Source of the DNA: JAUVKA01 sp964465145
GTDB lineage: Bacteria; Bacteroidota; Bacteroidia; Bacteroidales; UBA12481
NCBI GenBank assembly: GCA_964465145.1
Contig: CAYXJR010000071.1
Location: 1-22,832 of the forward strand
DNA length: 22,832 nt
Reading direction: 5' to 3'
Shown here: positions 22,626 to 22,832 of the stretch, one piece after another
Numbering within the stretch: the stretch's first letter is position 1
Layout: every line of letters begins with the position of its first letter
Notes under the pieces: model-generated
Told to the model about the DNA's origin: nothing
Seen by the model: only the letters and a program-made list of their open reading frames with translations
Databases searched by the model: none
Translations under genes and position numbers: made by a program

Positions 22626-22832
22626 CATTAGATTTTTCGACTAAAGAATTAGCCTGTTTTCGGAGTGTAGAGCATATTTCTCCCGGTCAGTTTGCATGAG
22701 CAAACTTAGCGGTTTGTTAAAAGTGGTAATATGTTAAAGAACTGTGCATGTTGGGCAGCATTTCAATTCCGCAACACCTGGAATATTTTAAAGCATTTTT
22801 CGTATGCCCATCGGCTGTAAAATTCTACCGGG
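22626..22832. other. Right-edge region without a recognised gene
   Basis: Contains a perfect 7-bp hairpin AGTTTGC-atga-GCAAACT (22689-22706). Frames at the edge are short and open to the border: on the plus strand a frame from the ATG in TGCATGTTGGGC reads on to 22832 without a stop, and a minus-strand frame is also open from the edge. Neither resembles a family I know. The DNA may be the end of an element or gene lying beyond the window. Confidence 0.4.

Noticed and set aside
22689..22760. Possible integron attC site (hairpin plus GTTAAAG-like core)
   Set aside because: No matching inverse core at the expected distance and no integrase; the hairpin alone is not enough.

Overview
The window is a chromosomal segment of a Bacteroidetes (Bacteroidota) bacterium, most likely in or near the Bacteroidales/Marinilabiliales. 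Four things point there: a type IX secretion (T9SS) C-terminal signal, 6-bladed beta-propeller lipoproteins, a LytTR response regulator, and promoters of the TTG-N19-TAnnTTTG type. Much of the intergenic DNA is short palindromic or tandem repeat. I saw no tRNA, rRNA, CRISPR array or intact insertion sequence.

Layout. 1-2086 (minus): a large secreted protein, cut by the left edge and broken by one frameshift near 1214-1222. 2216-4975 (minus): a LytTR response regulator behind dxs (MEP isoprenoid pathway). 5089-6090 (plus): an OmpA-type lipoprotein. 6227-7536 (minus): frr and pyrH. 7593-10889 (minus): a three-gene cassette of AcsA-like acyl/acetyl-CoA synthetase, stand-alone acyl carrier protein and alpha-oxoamine synthase. 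11127-13469: kbl and a short-chain threonine dehydrogenase, divergent, which together convert threonine to glycine and acetyl-CoA. 13632-16086 (minus): two paralogous 6-bladed beta-propeller lipoproteins. 16202-17314 (plus): a membrane HGSNAT/DUF5009-type acetyltransferase behind a GntR/UxuR-like inverted repeat. 17342-17725 (minus): a four-helix-bundle protein. 17830-20304 (plus): an alpha-glucuronidase-like lipoprotein. 20415-22550 (minus): a strikingly AT-rich TPR-CHAT protease gene that looks damaged or truncated at both ends.

How they work together. dxs, frr and pyrH are housekeeping. The best candidate for an undescribed system is the AcsA-like/ACP/oxoamine-synthase cassette. Its synthase is a paralogue of the neighbouring true Kbl, but has a changed substrate region and its own carrier protein. 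This suggests an ACP-dependent aminoketone or aminolipid step, comparable in logic to ACP-linked serine palmitoyltransferase or cysteate acyltransferase systems. The acetyltransferase and alpha-glucuronidase-like genes hint at uronic-acid glycan use. The CHAT-TPR gene looks horizontally acquired and is partly eroded.

Limits: everything is read by eye from sequence. Family names rest on motif and remembered homology, not on searches.
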